In this document: positions 8,552 through 17,267 of the stretch, piece by piece | How the letters are laid out: each line of letters begins with the position of its first letter | How positions within the stretch are numbered: position 1 is the stretch's first letter | Origin: Streptomyces sp. TLI_105 | GTDB lineage: Bacteria > Actinomycetota > Actinomycetes > Streptomycetales > Streptomycetaceae | NCBI RefSeq assembly: GCF_900105415.1 | Contig: NZ_FNSM01000001.1 | Coordinates: 1,178,001 to 1,242,000, forward strand | DNA length: 64,000 nucleotides | Reading direction: 5' to 3' | Notes under the pieces: model-generated | Told to the model about the DNA's origin: nothing | The model's database searches: none | The model's input: the letters and a program-made list of their open reading frames with translations, nothing else | Made by a program: the position numbers and the translations under genes

Positions 8552-9682
8552 ATGCCCGCGCACCCCACCGGAGCCGAAGGCCCCGGACGCCGCGCCCTGC
8601 TCGCCGCCGGTCTCGGCGGCGCCCTCGCCCCGGGCCTGCCGGCCGGGACCGCGACCGCCGCTCCCCGAGCCCCTTTCGGTCGCCTCGGCTCGCCCGCCGA
8701 CCGGCTCACCCGCCGGACCCGGTACGTCCACCCCGGCGGGCTCGGCGACCACACCACGGTCCAGGCGGCGGTCACGGCGGCCGACGGCCCCGACTGGACG
8801 CTGGTGCTCGCCCCCGGCACGTACCGCGAGACGGTCGTCGTCGGCCCCGACCGTACGGACATGACCTGGATCGGCGCGAGCGGGGATCCCCGGGACGTCG
8901 TCGTGGTGTACGCCAACGCGGCCGGCACGCCCCGGCCCGGCGGCGGCACCCACGGCACGTCCGGCTCCGCGACCACCACCGTCCAGGCGGACGGCTTCAC
9001 CGCGCAGGACGTCACCTTCGCCAACGACTTCCTCCGCACGGACCTCCCCGGGAACCCCGGCACCCAGGCCGTCGCGCTGAAGGCGCAGGGCGACCGGTCG
9101 GCCTTCTTCCACTGCCGGTTCCTCGGCCACCAGGACACCCTGTACGCCGACTCCCCGACCCTCGCGGCCGTGGCCCGGCAGTACTTCGCGCACTGTCACG
9201 TGGAGGGCGACGTCGACTTCGTCTTCGGCCGGGCCCGGGCGGTCTTCGAGCACTGCCGCTTCCGTACGCTGCTCCGGCCGGACCTGGCGGCGGCCCCGTA
9301 CGGCTTCGTCTTCGCGCCGTCCACGGCCCGGAGCGACCCGTACGGCTTCCTCGCCGCCCGCTGCCGGATCACCGGCGAGGCGCCGGACGGCTTCTACAAG
9401 CTGGCCCGGCCCTGGGTGCCGGGCTCCGACCCCACGGCACGGCCGTCGCTCGTGGTCCGGGACAGCTACCTCGGCCCCGGCATCGACGCCGTCGCCCCGT
9501 ACGCGAACATGCGGGACGCCTACCCGTGGCAGGACCAGCGCTTCGCCGAGTACCGCAACACCGGGCCGGGTGCCGCGATCACGGTCCCGGAGAACCGCCC
9601 CCAGCTCGATCCCGCCGGGGCCGGGGCCGTGACCCGGAGGGCGTACCTGGGCGACTGGGCCCCGCGACGGCCCCGCGTCTGA
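8552..9682 (+). CDS. Secreted pectinesterase (CE8 family)
   Basis: 376 aa. A strong AGGAGG at 8540-8545 sits before the ATG. The N-terminus has a twin-arginine-like signal (GRRALLAAGLGG). Conserved pectin methylesterase motifs appear in order: TVQAAVTAA near the start of the beta-helix, GTQAVALKAQGDR (oxyanion Gln), LGHQDTLYADS (catalytic Asp), VEGDVDFVFGRA (second catalytic Asp) and LARPW (Arg/Trp). It removes methyl esters from homogalacturonan so that the adjacent pectate lyase can cut. Last gene of the + strand pectin operon; the next gene is convergent, only 16 bases away, with no clear terminator between. Confidence 0.9.
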   Translation: MPAHPTGAEGPGRRALLAAGLGGALAPGLPAGTATAAPRAPFGRLGSPADRLTRRTRYVHPGGLGDHTTVQAAVTAADGPDWTLVLAPGTYRETVVVGPDRTDMTWIGASGDPRDVVVVYANAAGTPRPGGGTHGTSGSATTTVQADGFTAQDVTFANDFLRTDLPGNPGTQAVALKAQGDRSAFFHCRFLGHQDTLYADSPTLAAVARQYFAHCHVEGDVDFVFGRARAVFEHCRFRTLLRPDLAAAPYGFVFAPSTARSDPYGFLAARCRITGEAPDGFYKLARPWVPGSDPTARPSLVVRDSYLGPGIDAVAPYANMRDAYPWQDQRFAEYRNTGPGAAITVPENRPQLDPAGAGAVTRRAYLGDWAPRRPRV

Positions 9683-9698
9683 CGGGTCGCCCCGGTCC

Positions 9699-11201
9699 TC
9701 ACGGACGGAGGAGGGGGAACTCGGCCTCCGCCCAGAGCTCCCGGGGAGCGGCGGGCACGTCGTGCGCGTCGCACTCGTCCGTCCGCCAGACCTTCGGCTG
9801 CCCCGGGGCTTCGTCGTACGAGGGCCAGCCCGGGTCTCCGCCGGCGGCGAAGCTGGCCCAGGCGCCCACCATCCGGCGGGCCAGGTCGTGGTCGGCGGGG
9901 GTGGGGGCGCCGCCGATGAGGAAGGCCACGCAGTCCTTGTCGACGTTGCCGAAGGCGAAGGGGATGTCCGCGCAGTGCCAGGCCCGCACGACCCCGTGCG
10001 GGCCGGTGCGCCGCCGGTCGAAGACGGACTGGAACGTCCGGCCGCCGCCCCGGGCGTGCTGCTCGACGAGCCGCCGGGCGTACTCCCCGAAGAGGAGGTC
10101 GCCGAAGACGGTCAGGTAGACGTCGAGCACGGGGGCGTCGGGCAGGGCGGCGCGACAGCCGGCAACGAGTCCGTCGGGAAGTCCGAAGTCCTCGGCGAAA
10201 CGGTCGAGTTGCTCCTCGGTGGTGACCTTGGCGCTGCTGCCGACGGCGTCGAGCAGCCAGTACTCCTCCGTGGTGCGGCAGACCAGGAGGTCCACGTCCC
10301 GGCCCGCACCGGCGGCCAGGCCCGTGAGGGGGTCGACGGGCAGGACGTCTCCGTCCAGGACGGGGGCGTAGAGCGAGGGGTCGTAGTGGCGGGATCCGGA
10401 GGCGGGGTCGCGCCGGTACTTCTCGACGGCCCGGTCGGAGGCGGCGAGCAGCGCCTGCGGTGTCGCGGAGGCGAGGCCCTCGGGGGTGGCGGGGCAGCCG
10501 GCCGCGGCGGCGACCTCGCGCGTGGTCGCGGCGGCGAGGTCCCGTGGGTAGTGGGGGCTGGCGGGGCTGTGGGCGATGGCGCGGTGGAACAGGCCGCGGG
10601 CCCGGTCCATCACCATGAGGCAGGCGATCGACGCCGCCCCCGCGGAGTGACCGGCGACCGTGACGTTGTCGGGGTCGCCGCCGAACGCGGCGATGTTCTC
10701 CCGCACCCAGCGCAAGGCCGCGACCTGGTCGAGCAGCCCCCGGTTGTCGGGGAAGGCGGCTTCGTCGGCGTCCGGTATGTGTCCGAACCCCTCGAAGCCG
10801 ACCCGGTAGTTGAGGGTGACCACGACCAGTCCGGCGCGGGCCAGGGCGTGGCCGTCGAGGTCGGGCTGGGCCGAGGAACCGAAGGTGTAGGCGCCGCCGT
10901 GGATCCAGACGAGGACGGGCAGCGAGCCGCCGTCCGGGGCCGGGGTCCAGACGTTGACGGTGAGGACGTCCTCGTCGCCGGGCGACCACACGGGAGAGCC
11001 CGGCAGCTCCGCCGTCTGCGGGGCGACGGGGCCGAAGGCCGTGCAGTCCCGCACTCCGGTCCACGCCTCCGCCGGGGCGGGCTCCCGGAACCGGAGGGCG
11101 CCGAACGGCGGTGCGGCGTAGGGGATTCCGAGTACGGCGACGACGTCGGAGGACGCCCGGAAGCCCCGTACCGCACCGCTGGTCGTCTTGAAGGTGTCCA
11201 T
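9699..11201 (-). CDS. Type-B carboxylesterase/lipase family protein
   Basis: 500 aa, no signal peptide, so cytoplasmic. It has the alpha/beta-hydrolase features of the COesterase family: GIPYAAPPFGALRF near the N-terminus, oxyanion-hole HGGAY at residues 101-105, nucleophile elbow GHSAG with Ser186, and a late HGVVRAWHCADIPF segment carrying the likely catalytic His. Such enzymes hydrolyse small ester substrates; a role in deacylating pectin-derived or aromatic esters is only suggested by its position among pectin genes. It is transcribed alone, with a candidate promoter upstream at 11247-11276. Confidence 0.88.
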   Translation of the reverse strand: MDTFKTTSGAVRGFRASSDVVAVLGIPYAAPPFGALRFREPAPAEAWTGVRDCTAFGPVAPQTAELPGSPVWSPGDEDVLTVNVWTPAPDGGSLPVLVWIHGGAYTFGSSAQPDLDGHALARAGLVVVTLNYRVGFEGFGHIPDADEAAFPDNRGLLDQVAALRWVRENIAAFGGDPDNVTVAGHSAGAASIACLMVMDRARGLFHRAIAHSPASPHYPRDLAAATTREVAAAAGCPATPEGLASATPQALLAASDRAVEKYRRDPASGSRHYDPSLYAPVLDGDVLPVDPLTGLAAGAGRDVDLLVCRTTEEYWLLDAVGSSAKVTTEEQLDRFAEDFGLPDGLVAGCRAALPDAPVLDVYLTVFGDLLFGEYARRLVEQHARGGGRTFQSVFDRRRTGPHGVVRAWHCADIPFAFGNVDKDCVAFLIGGAPTPADHDLARRMVGAWASFAAGGDPGWPSYDEAPGQPKVWRTDECDAHDVPAAPRELWAEAEFPLLRP

Positions 11202-11246
11202 GGGCTCAGCTTGCCACCGCGCCCCTGACCGGCACCAACACCAAGA

Positions 11247-11276
11247 TCATGACGATTCACACGCTGTCGATGTCAA
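11247..11276 (-). promoter_or_regulatory. Candidate promoter of the carboxylesterase gene
   Basis: Reading the - strand, a consensus -35 TTGACA (11276-11271) is followed after 18 bases by TCATGA (or 19 bases to CATGAT) as a weak -10. It lies about 45 bases upstream of the start at 11201. The -35 is a perfect match but the -10 is poor, so this is tentative. Confidence 0.4.
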
Positions 11277-11292
11277 TGCCGGGACACGGGCG

Positions 11293-12960
11293 TCAGGGCA
11301 GCAGGTCGACGCAGTCGATCGCGGTGCCGGGGCTGAGGAACCCGCTGCCGGAGGAACCGCTGACGATGTTCAGCCTGAGGACGTTGTACTGACTCGGGTC
11401 CGTCTTCCAGGCGCTCGCCGGGACGACGTAGGTGAAGGTGTGGTTGTTGCCCCGGTACGAGCCGTTGGTCAGCGACCGGGTCGACGGCTGGGACGGGGGC
11501 GAGGGGATCGCGGAGACCCAGTCGTTGACGGTCACCTGCGGGCGGCCGTTGAGGAAGGCCGTCGTGACGCCGATCCGCAGGGCGTGCGCGGCGGCGGCCT
11601 GGGCGGCGGTGAGCCTGAAGTACACGAGGACGCCGTCGTTGACGTCCTTCCAGAGGTAGCAGGGGAAGGCGCTCGTCACGGCCCCGCCGTCGACGACCAC
11701 GTTGCCGGTCCAGGGCGCGGCCCGGACGTCGGCGGGGTGGGCGCGGGTCATGAGGGCCGCGTTCTTGAACGCGCCGGGGGTGCCGTCCCAGTCGCCGATG
11801 CGCCAGATCGCGGGCGCGGTGCTCGGGTCGTTGGCGAGGGTGATCGTGTGGAGCGCGGTGACGGCCCCGGCGGTGACGGTCACCGTGCCGGTGTGGACGG
11901 CCAGTTCGCCCTTGTACACGGTGAGGGTGTACGTGCCGGGCAGCATGCCCCGGCAGGAGAAGGCGCCGGTTCCGGCGGCGGCGCGGGTCCAGTACTGGGC
12001 GTCGGCGTTGGCGAAACCGACGGTGTACGGATGGTCCGCGGCCATGCCGGCGAGGCCGACGCCCGCGACCCGGCCGCGACCCGCCGCGCCGACCCAGTTC
12101 GGGATCCCGAGGCCGTCCACCCAGGAGGTGTCGTGGTTCGCGGCGTGGAGCGCCGGGTCGGGTGCGCCGCCGTCGGTGAACGCGAGGACGTACGGCCCCT
12201 GGAGGCCGAAGCGCATCGCCTCGGTCTGCGACTGGTTGTAGTGGAGGATCTCGTAGAGCCCGACGCCGAGTTCGTTGGAGTGGCGGAGCAGCGAGCGGTA
12301 GAAGGGCCCGCCGGAGGCCTTCTCGTGGTTGGAGCGGACCATCCAGAGGCCGACGGAGCCGGTGGTGTACCCGATGTGGTCGTAGTCCATGACGCGGACG
12401 CCCGAGTAGTGCTTGGAGCGGGTCTGCCCGTCGGTCCGCTGCCACACGTCCCCGGCCTCGATGACGGTGTCGGCGCCCTCGACCCAGGAGTCGGGGCCCT
12501 CGTTGGGGAAGATCCCCGGCTTGAGGCGGGCGATGAAGCGGGTGGCGGTGACGGAGGTGTCGGCCTTGTCGGTCCACAGGTAGACGTTGTTCAGTCCGGC
12601 GCGGGCGGCCAGGTGGTGGCGGAGGGTGCCGTGGACGACGGTGACGAGGACGGTGGAGCCGGTCTGCGCGAGGGACACGGCGGAGGCGCCGAGACCGGAC
12701 TCGACGTGCGAGTGCTTGCCTCCGTACCCCTCGTACTCCTTGCCCCTGTGGACGAGGGAGGTGAGGTCGCCGGTCGACTTGGACACCTTGAGGACCAGTC
12801 CGGCGCCGGTGTCGACGACGTACTGGCCGCCGTCGTCGCTCCAGCCGAACCCGGCGGCCTCGGCGGACCCCCCGACGGCGGCGAGAGCGGCTCCGGCGGC
12901 CGCCGCACCGAGGAGGGCACGGCGGCGGAGGGGAGGCGTGGGAGTGTCGTACGGGCTCAT
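11293..12960 (-). CDS. Secreted rhamnogalacturonan lyase (PL4-like)
   Basis: 555 aa. The start at 12960 is preceded by AAGGAG and gives a twin-arginine signal peptide (RRRALLGAAAAGAAL ... AEA). The mature protein has a catalytic beta-sandwich (residues about 36-330, with NNVYLWTDKAD and GVRVMDYDHIGY), then a fibronectin-like domain (GMLPGTYTLTVYKGELAV) and a C-terminal CBM-like jelly roll (IWRIGDWDGTPGAFKN ... TYVVPASAWK). This three-domain order is that of PL4 rhamnogalacturonan endolyases, which split the rhamnogalacturonan-I backbone outside the cell. The long in-frame extension upstream to 13266 lacks a ribosome-binding site and would bury the signal peptide, so it was not used. Confidence 0.85.
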   Translation of the reverse strand: MSPYDTPTPPLRRRALLGAAAAGAALAAVGGSAEAAGFGWSDDGGQYVVDTGAGLVLKVSKSTGDLTSLVHRGKEYEGYGGKHSHVESGLGASAVSLAQTGSTVLVTVVHGTLRHHLAARAGLNNVYLWTDKADTSVTATRFIARLKPGIFPNEGPDSWVEGADTVIEAGDVWQRTDGQTRSKHYSGVRVMDYDHIGYTTGSVGLWMVRSNHEKASGGPFYRSLLRHSNELGVGLYEILHYNQSQTEAMRFGLQGPYVLAFTDGGAPDPALHAANHDTSWVDGLGIPNWVGAAGRGRVAGVGLAGMAADHPYTVGFANADAQYWTRAAAGTGAFSCRGMLPGTYTLTVYKGELAVHTGTVTVTAGAVTALHTITLANDPSTAPAIWRIGDWDGTPGAFKNAALMTRAHPADVRAAPWTGNVVVDGGAVTSAFPCYLWKDVNDGVLVYFRLTAAQAAAAHALRIGVTTAFLNGRPQVTVNDWVSAIPSPPSQPSTRSLTNGSYRGNNHTFTYVVPASAWKTDPSQYNVLRLNIVSGSSGSGFLSPGTAIDCVDLLP

Positions 12961-13070
12961 CGGGATGCGGCTCCTTCGACGGGCGGTGTGGTCTCCCGTA
13001 GGTCGCCGCCGGGTGGCGAAGGGTTGCCGGGGTACGGCCGGGCGGCGAAAGGGATGCCGGAGGCGGCCGG

Positions 13071-13646
13071 TCACTCCTGGCGGCGCCGCCGGCCGTACGC
13101 GACGGTCAGGATCGCGAGGAGCGGGCCCCACAGCACGAGCGGGGCGTAGCAGACGTAGAAGGAGGCCGCCTCCCAACCGCCGGCCTCGCTGGGGAAATCG
13201 CCGGACAGCGCCTCGCCGCGGATGGTCGTGCCCATGATCTGGGTGGCGAGGGCCAGCACGGTCCACAGGAGCGTGAGGGCCGTGGCGCCGAGGGCGGCGG
13301 GGACGAGCACCGCCACGGGAGGGATCCGGCGGCCGCGCAGGACCGGGACCCAGGCGGGGACGACCTCACCCCAGCGGGCGACGAGACCGATCGCGGTGAA
13401 CGCGACGGCCTCGGAGAATAGCGAGAGGAAGACGACGTACGCCCGCTCGCCGATGCCGATCCCGGAGTCGAAGGCCGCCGGGAGACGCCAGAGCCCCGCG
13501 GGGAGGACGGTGAACGGCACGGCGTAGGCGAGGAGTCGGACGCGCCGGGAGACCCCTGGCACGGTCTCGTGGGCGGCGCGCCAGGCGGCTCGGAACCTTC
13601 CCGGGGCCGTCGGTACCCGGTCTTCGCTGCGGGAGGGCGTCTTCAT
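13071..13646 (-). CDS. Small multi-pass membrane protein of unknown function
   Basis: 191 aa. The ATG at 13646 follows a GAGGA; an in-frame GTG-type extension to 13688 is less likely. About four hydrophobic segments are visible: LLAYAVPFTVLPAGL, AYVVFLSLFSEAVAFTAIGLV, VAVLVPAALGATALTLLWTVLALA and ASFYVCYAPLVLWGPLLAILTVAY. The layout (short basic N-terminus, four helices, basic RRRR tail) resembles uncharacterised streptomycete membrane proteins. I do not recognise a named family. It is transcribed on its own between the PL4 gene and the MerR gene. Confidence 0.75.
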   Translation of the reverse strand: MKTPSRSEDRVPTAPGRFRAAWRAAHETVPGVSRRVRLLAYAVPFTVLPAGLWRLPAAFDSGIGIGERAYVVFLSLFSEAVAFTAIGLVARWGEVVPAWVPVLRGRRIPPVAVLVPAALGATALTLLWTVLALATQIMGTTIRGEALSGDFPSEAGGWEAASFYVCYAPLVLWGPLLAILTVAYGRRRRQE

Positions 13647-13783
13647 GGCGCGGTCCTCGGTGCCGGGGGCCGGTGGTCGGCCCGTCACCGACGACGATTC
13701 CGCCGACGGGGCGCCGACGGATCGCCCGCCGGACCGAACCCCCTCCGCCGCACGGGCGAGAGGGGGCCGGTCCGGAGTCGCGG

Positions 13784-13814
13784 GTCAGGGCCTGTCCGGA
13801 AGACAGGCCCTGAC
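13784..13814 (-). terminator. Hairpin terminator of the MerR-family gene
   Basis: A perfect 13-bp stem (13784-13796 with 13802-13814, arm GTCAGGGCCTGTC) encloses a 5-base loop. It begins six bases past the stop of the MerR gene at 13820, as expected for an actinobacterial terminator lacking a U-tract. Confidence 0.8.
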
Positions 13815-13819
13815 CGTCC

Positions 13820-14581
13820 TCAGCTCAGCCGGGTGTCCGCGTAGACGGCCATCGCCCGCTGCTGGTACTCGGCGAGGCCGTCGGCGATCCTGTCGAAGTT
13901 CTCGCGGAAGCGCGGGTCCTCGACATAGGTCCGGGCCAGACCCCGGTACGCCTCCGCGCACGGGGTCCAGAAGCGGCAGACGCCCTGGTAGTGGGCGTCC
14001 ACCTCGGCCTGGACCGCCGGGTCGGCGACGGGCGTGCCGGCGGCCATGTGCTCGGCGAAGCGGATCATCTGGGCGGTGACCTCGCGCTGCCACTGCTCGG
14101 TGGTCTCGGGGGTCAGCCCTTCGACGGCCTGCCGGGACTGCTCGTACGCCTCCGGCCAGCGCTCCCGCGCCTCGGCCTCGATGGCGGGGTCGGCCTGGAA
14201 GCCCTCGAAGAGGTTCTCGGGGCGGTTGATGCTCACCATGTCCTGGTTCTCGCTTTCCTCGAGTTCGGCGATGGTGCGGGCCACCGTGCGGGCCAAGGTG
14301 CCGAGCCGGTCCTGCTCCGCGAGCAGCCGGGCGTGGTGCTCTCGCAGGACGGCCACGCGGTCGGCCCCGCTGTCCAGGACCTCCCGGATCTCGCGCAGGC
14401 CGAGGTCCAGCTCCCGCATGAGCAGGATCTGCTGGAGGCGCAGCAACTGGGGCTCCTCGTAGTACCGGTGCCCGTCGCCCGCGGTCCACGCGGGCGCGAG
14501 CAGGCCGACCTCGTCGTAGTGCCGCAGCGTCCGGGAGGTCACCCCGGACATCCGGGCCACATCCGCGATCGACCAGGCCAT
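13820..14581 (-). CDS. MerR-family regulator with TipAS-like antibiotic-recognition domain
   Basis: 253 aa transcription factor. Residues 1-70 form a MerR winged helix (SIADVARMSGVTSRTLRHYDEVGLLAPA, then GHRYY). A long coiled-coil dimerisation helix follows to about residue 110. Residues 115-250 resemble the globin-like TipAS domain (NLFEGFQADPAIEAEARERW ... CRFWTPCAEAYRGLARTYVED). In the TipAL family this domain traps thiopeptide antibiotics and switches on target promoters, usually including its own. A perfect inverted repeat upstream (14641-14657) is the likely operator. The in-frame extension to 15199 overlaps the neighbouring gene and is rejected. Confidence 0.88.
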   Translation of the reverse strand: MAWSIADVARMSGVTSRTLRHYDEVGLLAPAWTAGDGHRYYEEPQLLRLQQILLMRELDLGLREIREVLDSGADRVAVLREHHARLLAEQDRLGTLARTVARTIAELEESENQDMVSINRPENLFEGFQADPAIEAEARERWPEAYEQSRQAVEGLTPETTEQWQREVTAQMIRFAEHMAAGTPVADPAVQAEVDAHYQGVCRFWTPCAEAYRGLARTYVEDPRFRENFDRIADGLAEYQQRAMAVYADTRLS

Positions 14582-14640
14582 GACGGTGTCCTTCCCTCGC
14601 CGGGGACCGGTCTCTCCGGCCCCGTACGAAGACCGTAGGA

Positions 14641-14657
14641 GTTGACGCCGCGTCAAC
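14641..14657 (-). promoter_or_regulatory. Inverted-repeat operator/promoter of the MerR gene
   Basis: Perfect 7-bp inverted repeat GTTGACG-CCG-CGTCAAC, 60 bases upstream of the MerR start. On the - strand one arm is TTGACG and can serve as a -35 box. MerR proteins typically bind a dyad inside a promoter with an over-long spacer. With a 19-base spacer the -10 would be CTTCGT, a poor match, so the promoter assignment is tentative although the dyad is certain. Confidence 0.65.
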
Positions 14658-14667
14658 CGCAAGTCGT

Positions 14668-15339
14668 TCAGGCCCCGCCCCGGGGGCCGAAGCCGCCCCG
14701 GAGGGTGGTGCGGCCGCCGTCGGAACCGGTGAGGAGGACGGTGTACGTGTCGGCCGAGGCGTCCCGTACGCCCTCGGCGTGGTTGTACTGGGCGGCGAAG
14801 GCGTGGGGGCCGGGCGGCACCGTACGGCCCGGCTTGAGGGTCCACCGGTAGACCAGGGCACGGGGCTCCTCGGTCACCGTGACGGTGAAGTCCTCGGCGG
14901 GCCGGGTGCGCCAGTGGCCGGTGCTCACGACGCCGGGGGTGCGGGCGACCCGCAGCTCGACGGTGAGGCCGGCGGCCGGGGACTCCGTCGTCACGGCGAG
15001 GTCGCTCTGCGCCCACCAGCGGTTGCTGCCGGGGTCGATCGTGCCGGCCGCCCGTGCCGTCGGGCCGGGCGCGGGCAGGGTGGCGGCGGGCCCGGCGGGC
15101 CGGTCGTCCAGGGTGGTCGCCGCGAGGCCGCCGAGGCCGACGACCCCGGCGACGGCCGCGGCGACGACGACGGCCGCCGGCCAGCGGCGACCGGACCACG
15201 GGCGCGGCGGCCGGGCCCGGCGCCCGGCCGGGGCGGGCGCGGCCATGCCCCGCTCCACCCGGGCGAGGATGCGGGCGTGGTCGGGCCGGTGCGCGAGCGC
15301 TGCCTCCCGCAGCTCGCGGCGGAGCTGTGCCTCGTCCAT
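14668..15339 (-). CDS. Single-pass membrane protein partnered with a SigE-type sigma factor
   Basis: 223 aa. A charged cytoplasmic N-terminus (residues 1-50, MDEAQLRRELREAALAHRPD) is followed by one membrane helix (about 53-75) and an extracellular domain rich in beta strands (SNRWWAQSDLAVTT ... VYRWTLKPGRTVPPG). Its start codon overlaps the sigma-factor stop (TGATG), so the two are translationally coupled. The arrangement is that of an anti-sigma or signal-sensing partner, but no zinc-binding anti-sigma motif is visible, and the function is inferred from position only. Confidence 0.75.
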   Translation of the reverse strand: MDEAQLRRELREAALAHRPDHARILARVERGMAAPAPAGRRARPPRPWSGRRWPAAVVVAAAVAGVVGLGGLAATTLDDRPAGPAATLPAPGPTARAAGTIDPGSNRWWAQSDLAVTTESPAAGLTVELRVARTPGVVSTGHWRTRPAEDFTVTVTEEPRALVYRWTLKPGRTVPPGPHAFAAQYNHAEGVRDASADTYTVLLTGSDGGRTTLRGGFGPRGGA

Positions 15340-15878
15340 CAGCGCCTTCCCGCGGCGAGTTCGGTGGCGGCCCGGTCGCCGAGCAGCCGCTGGAGTTCCG
15401 CCATGCCCTTGGCCGTCTGGCTCTTGACCGTGCCGACGGAGACGCCGAGCGCGAGGGCGGTGTCGCGTTCGGAGAGGTCGAAGGCGTGCCGGAGCACCAC
15501 GCAGGCGCGCTTGCGGAAGGGCAGGGCGCGCAGGGCGGTGCGGACGTCGACGACGGCGGGTACGTCCGGGTCCTCGGTGTGCTCCGGGCGCCGGTCCCAG
15601 AAGGCCGCGATCCGGCGCCGCTCGCGGACGGTGCCGCGGATGCGGGTGCGGACGAGGTTGGCGACGACGCCCCGGGCGTAGGCGGCGGGGTGGTCGGCGG
15701 CGCGGACCCGGTCCCAGCGGTTCCAGAGGGCGAGCATGGCGTCGGCGGCCACGTCGTCGGCGGCGTCGGTCTCGCCGGTCAGCAGATGGGCGAGGCGCGC
15801 GAGTTCGGCGTAGTGGCGCTCGAAGAAGGCCCGGAACTCCGTCGCGCTGTCCTCGGCCCCGGCGTCCGCCGTGATCAC
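15339..15878 (-). CDS. ECF RNA polymerase sigma factor, SigE family
   Basis: 179 aa. Sigma region 2 spans about residues 12-85 (FRAFFERHYAELARLAHLLTG, then AADDVAADAMLALWNRWDRV), and region 4 about 115-170 (LPFRKRACVVLRHAFDLSERD, then ALGVSVGTVKSQTAKGMAEL). The RAADHPAAYARGVVANL motif is characteristic of the streptomycete SigE subfamily. The GTG start overlaps the stop of the LacI gene (GTGA), and its stop overlaps the membrane-protein start. A sigma factor sandwiched between a LacI repressor and a membrane protein suggests control by both a ligand and an envelope signal (inferred). Confidence 0.9.
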   Translation of the reverse strand: MITADAGAEDSATEFRAFFERHYAELARLAHLLTGETDAADDVAADAMLALWNRWDRVRAADHPAAYARGVVANLVRTRIRGTVRERRRIAAFWDRRPEHTEDPDVPAVVDVRTALRALPFRKRACVVLRHAFDLSERDTALALGVSVGTVKSQTAKGMAELQRLLGDRAATELAAGRR

Positions 15879-16909
15879 GAGACCGCGGCGGACGCCGGGC
15901 CCGTGCTCGCGCGGGGCGTCAGACGGGGCGCGATGAGCTCCGTGCCCCGCGGGGCCTCGCCCGCCAGGCGCGCGACGAGCCGCTCGACGGCCAGCCGGCC
16001 CATCTCCCCGGCCGGTACGGAGACGGAGGTGAGCGGCACGGAGGCGTGCACGGCGACCTGGTCGGGGCAGATGGCGACGACGGACACGTCCTCGGGCACG
16101 GCACGGCCCTGGTGGCGCAGGAGCGCGAGGAGCGGCTCGACGGCGGCCTCGTTCTGGACGACGAGGGCCGTGGTGCCGGGGCGCTCCTCGAAGACGCGGG
16201 TGACGGCGGCGGCGACGGCCGCGTAGGTGCCCTCGACGGGCCGGTGGAGCAGCCCCACGCCGTGGGCGCCGGCGGCGCCGCGCAGACCGGTGAGGGTGCG
16301 GGCGGCGAAGCCCGTGCCCCTCTCGTACACGGCGGGAGGTTCGCCGAGGACGGCGATCCGGGTGTGGCCGAGACCGGCGAGGTGCTCGACGCAGCGGACT
16401 CCGGCGGCCTCGAAGTCGAGGTCGACGCAGTCGAGTCCGGTGGCGTCGGCGGCCTCGGTGGTCTCGGCGGGCAGGCCGATGAGGACGGAGGGCCGTTCGG
16501 CCTCCTGGAGGCAGGGCAGCCGGGGGTCGTCGAGCCCCACGTCCATGACGACCATGGCGTCGGCGACGGCACTGCCCTCGACGCGGCGGACGGCCTCGGG
16601 GCCTTCCTCGCCGGTGAGCAGCAGCACGTCGTAGCCGTGGGAGCGGGCCGTGGTGGTGACGGCCATCGCGATCTCCATCATCACCGGCACGTAGAGGCCG
16701 GTGCGGAGCGGCATCATCAGCGCGAGGGTGTTCGTCTGACTGCTGGCGAGGGCGCGGGCGCCGGCGTGCGGCCGGTAGCCGAGGACGTCGATGCTGTGCT
16801 GGATGCGCTCGCGGGTGGGCGCGGATATGGGCCGTTTGCCGCTGAGCACGTAGCTGACGGTGCTGGCCGAGACCCCGGCGTGGCGGGCGACATCGGCGAG
16901 GGTGACCAC
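15875..16909 (-). CDS. LacI-family transcriptional regulator
   Basis: 344 aa. The HTH is at the extreme N-terminus (TLADVARHAGVSASTVSYVL, then SGKRPIS), followed by the LacI hinge and a periplasmic-binding-like effector domain (NTLALMMPL onward). GTG at 16909 is chosen because AGGAG lies seven bases upstream and the protein then begins directly with the HTH; the in-frame ORF extends to 17290 but adds a low-complexity leader. The gene is first in a coupled unit with the sigma factor and membrane protein. A near-palindrome, GAAGCGCTCC at 17150-17159, may be its operator. The effector is unknown; a sugar is likely. Confidence 0.9.
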   Translation of the reverse strand: MVTLADVARHAGVSASTVSYVLSGKRPISAPTRERIQHSIDVLGYRPHAGARALASSQTNTLALMMPLRTGLYVPVMMEIAMAVTTTARSHGYDVLLLTGEEGPEAVRRVEGSAVADAMVVMDVGLDDPRLPCLQEAERPSVLIGLPAETTEAADATGLDCVDLDFEAAGVRCVEHLAGLGHTRIAVLGEPPAVYERGTGFAARTLTGLRGAAGAHGVGLLHRPVEGTYAAVAAAVTRVFEERPGTTALVVQNEAAVEPLLALLRHQGRAVPEDVSVVAICPDQVAVHASVPLTSVSVPAGEMGRLAVERLVARLAGEAPRGTELIAPRLTPRASTGPASAAVS

Positions 16910-17267
16910 GTGCGTGCTCCTGGACGGTTCCCGGTGTTCCGGGCGACCGCCCGACGATTCGGCCCCGACCCTAAGCGGCGGCTCGACGAGCTGTCCAGAC
17001 GGGCAGCGAGGACTCCGGTGTCCGGGGGCGCGCTCGCCCGTACCCCGGTGGGCGAGCGTCCCGCGGGGGGCGAGGGGCGTCCCCTGCCCGAGCGGGGCCG
17101 AGGGCCTGCCGAGGCGGCGACCGGTCGTGACCGCCTCCTGTGAACGTGCGAAGCGCTCCGGCGGATGCTCGAATGGGAGAGGACTGCCTCCGGTCGCGTC
17201 CGGCGAGATGCGATACGGATGGGAGCGAGTTTCGGTCAGTTCCTCACCAACCGTGTGCGGAGTGGTC
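16910..17267. other. Divergent intergenic region with a LacI-like half-palindrome
   Basis: A 358-base gap between the divergent LacI and DUF6325 genes. It contains CGAAGCGCTCCG at 17149-17160, one mismatch from the perfect palindrome CGAAGCGCTTCG found at 29992-30003. No convincing coding sequence or strong promoter was recognised in the rest. Confidence 0.5.

Noticed and set aside
14668..15199. MerR gene extended upstream to 15199
   Set aside because: The extension is Arg-rich, out-of-frame sequence of the membrane-protein gene, and the HTH begins at 14581.
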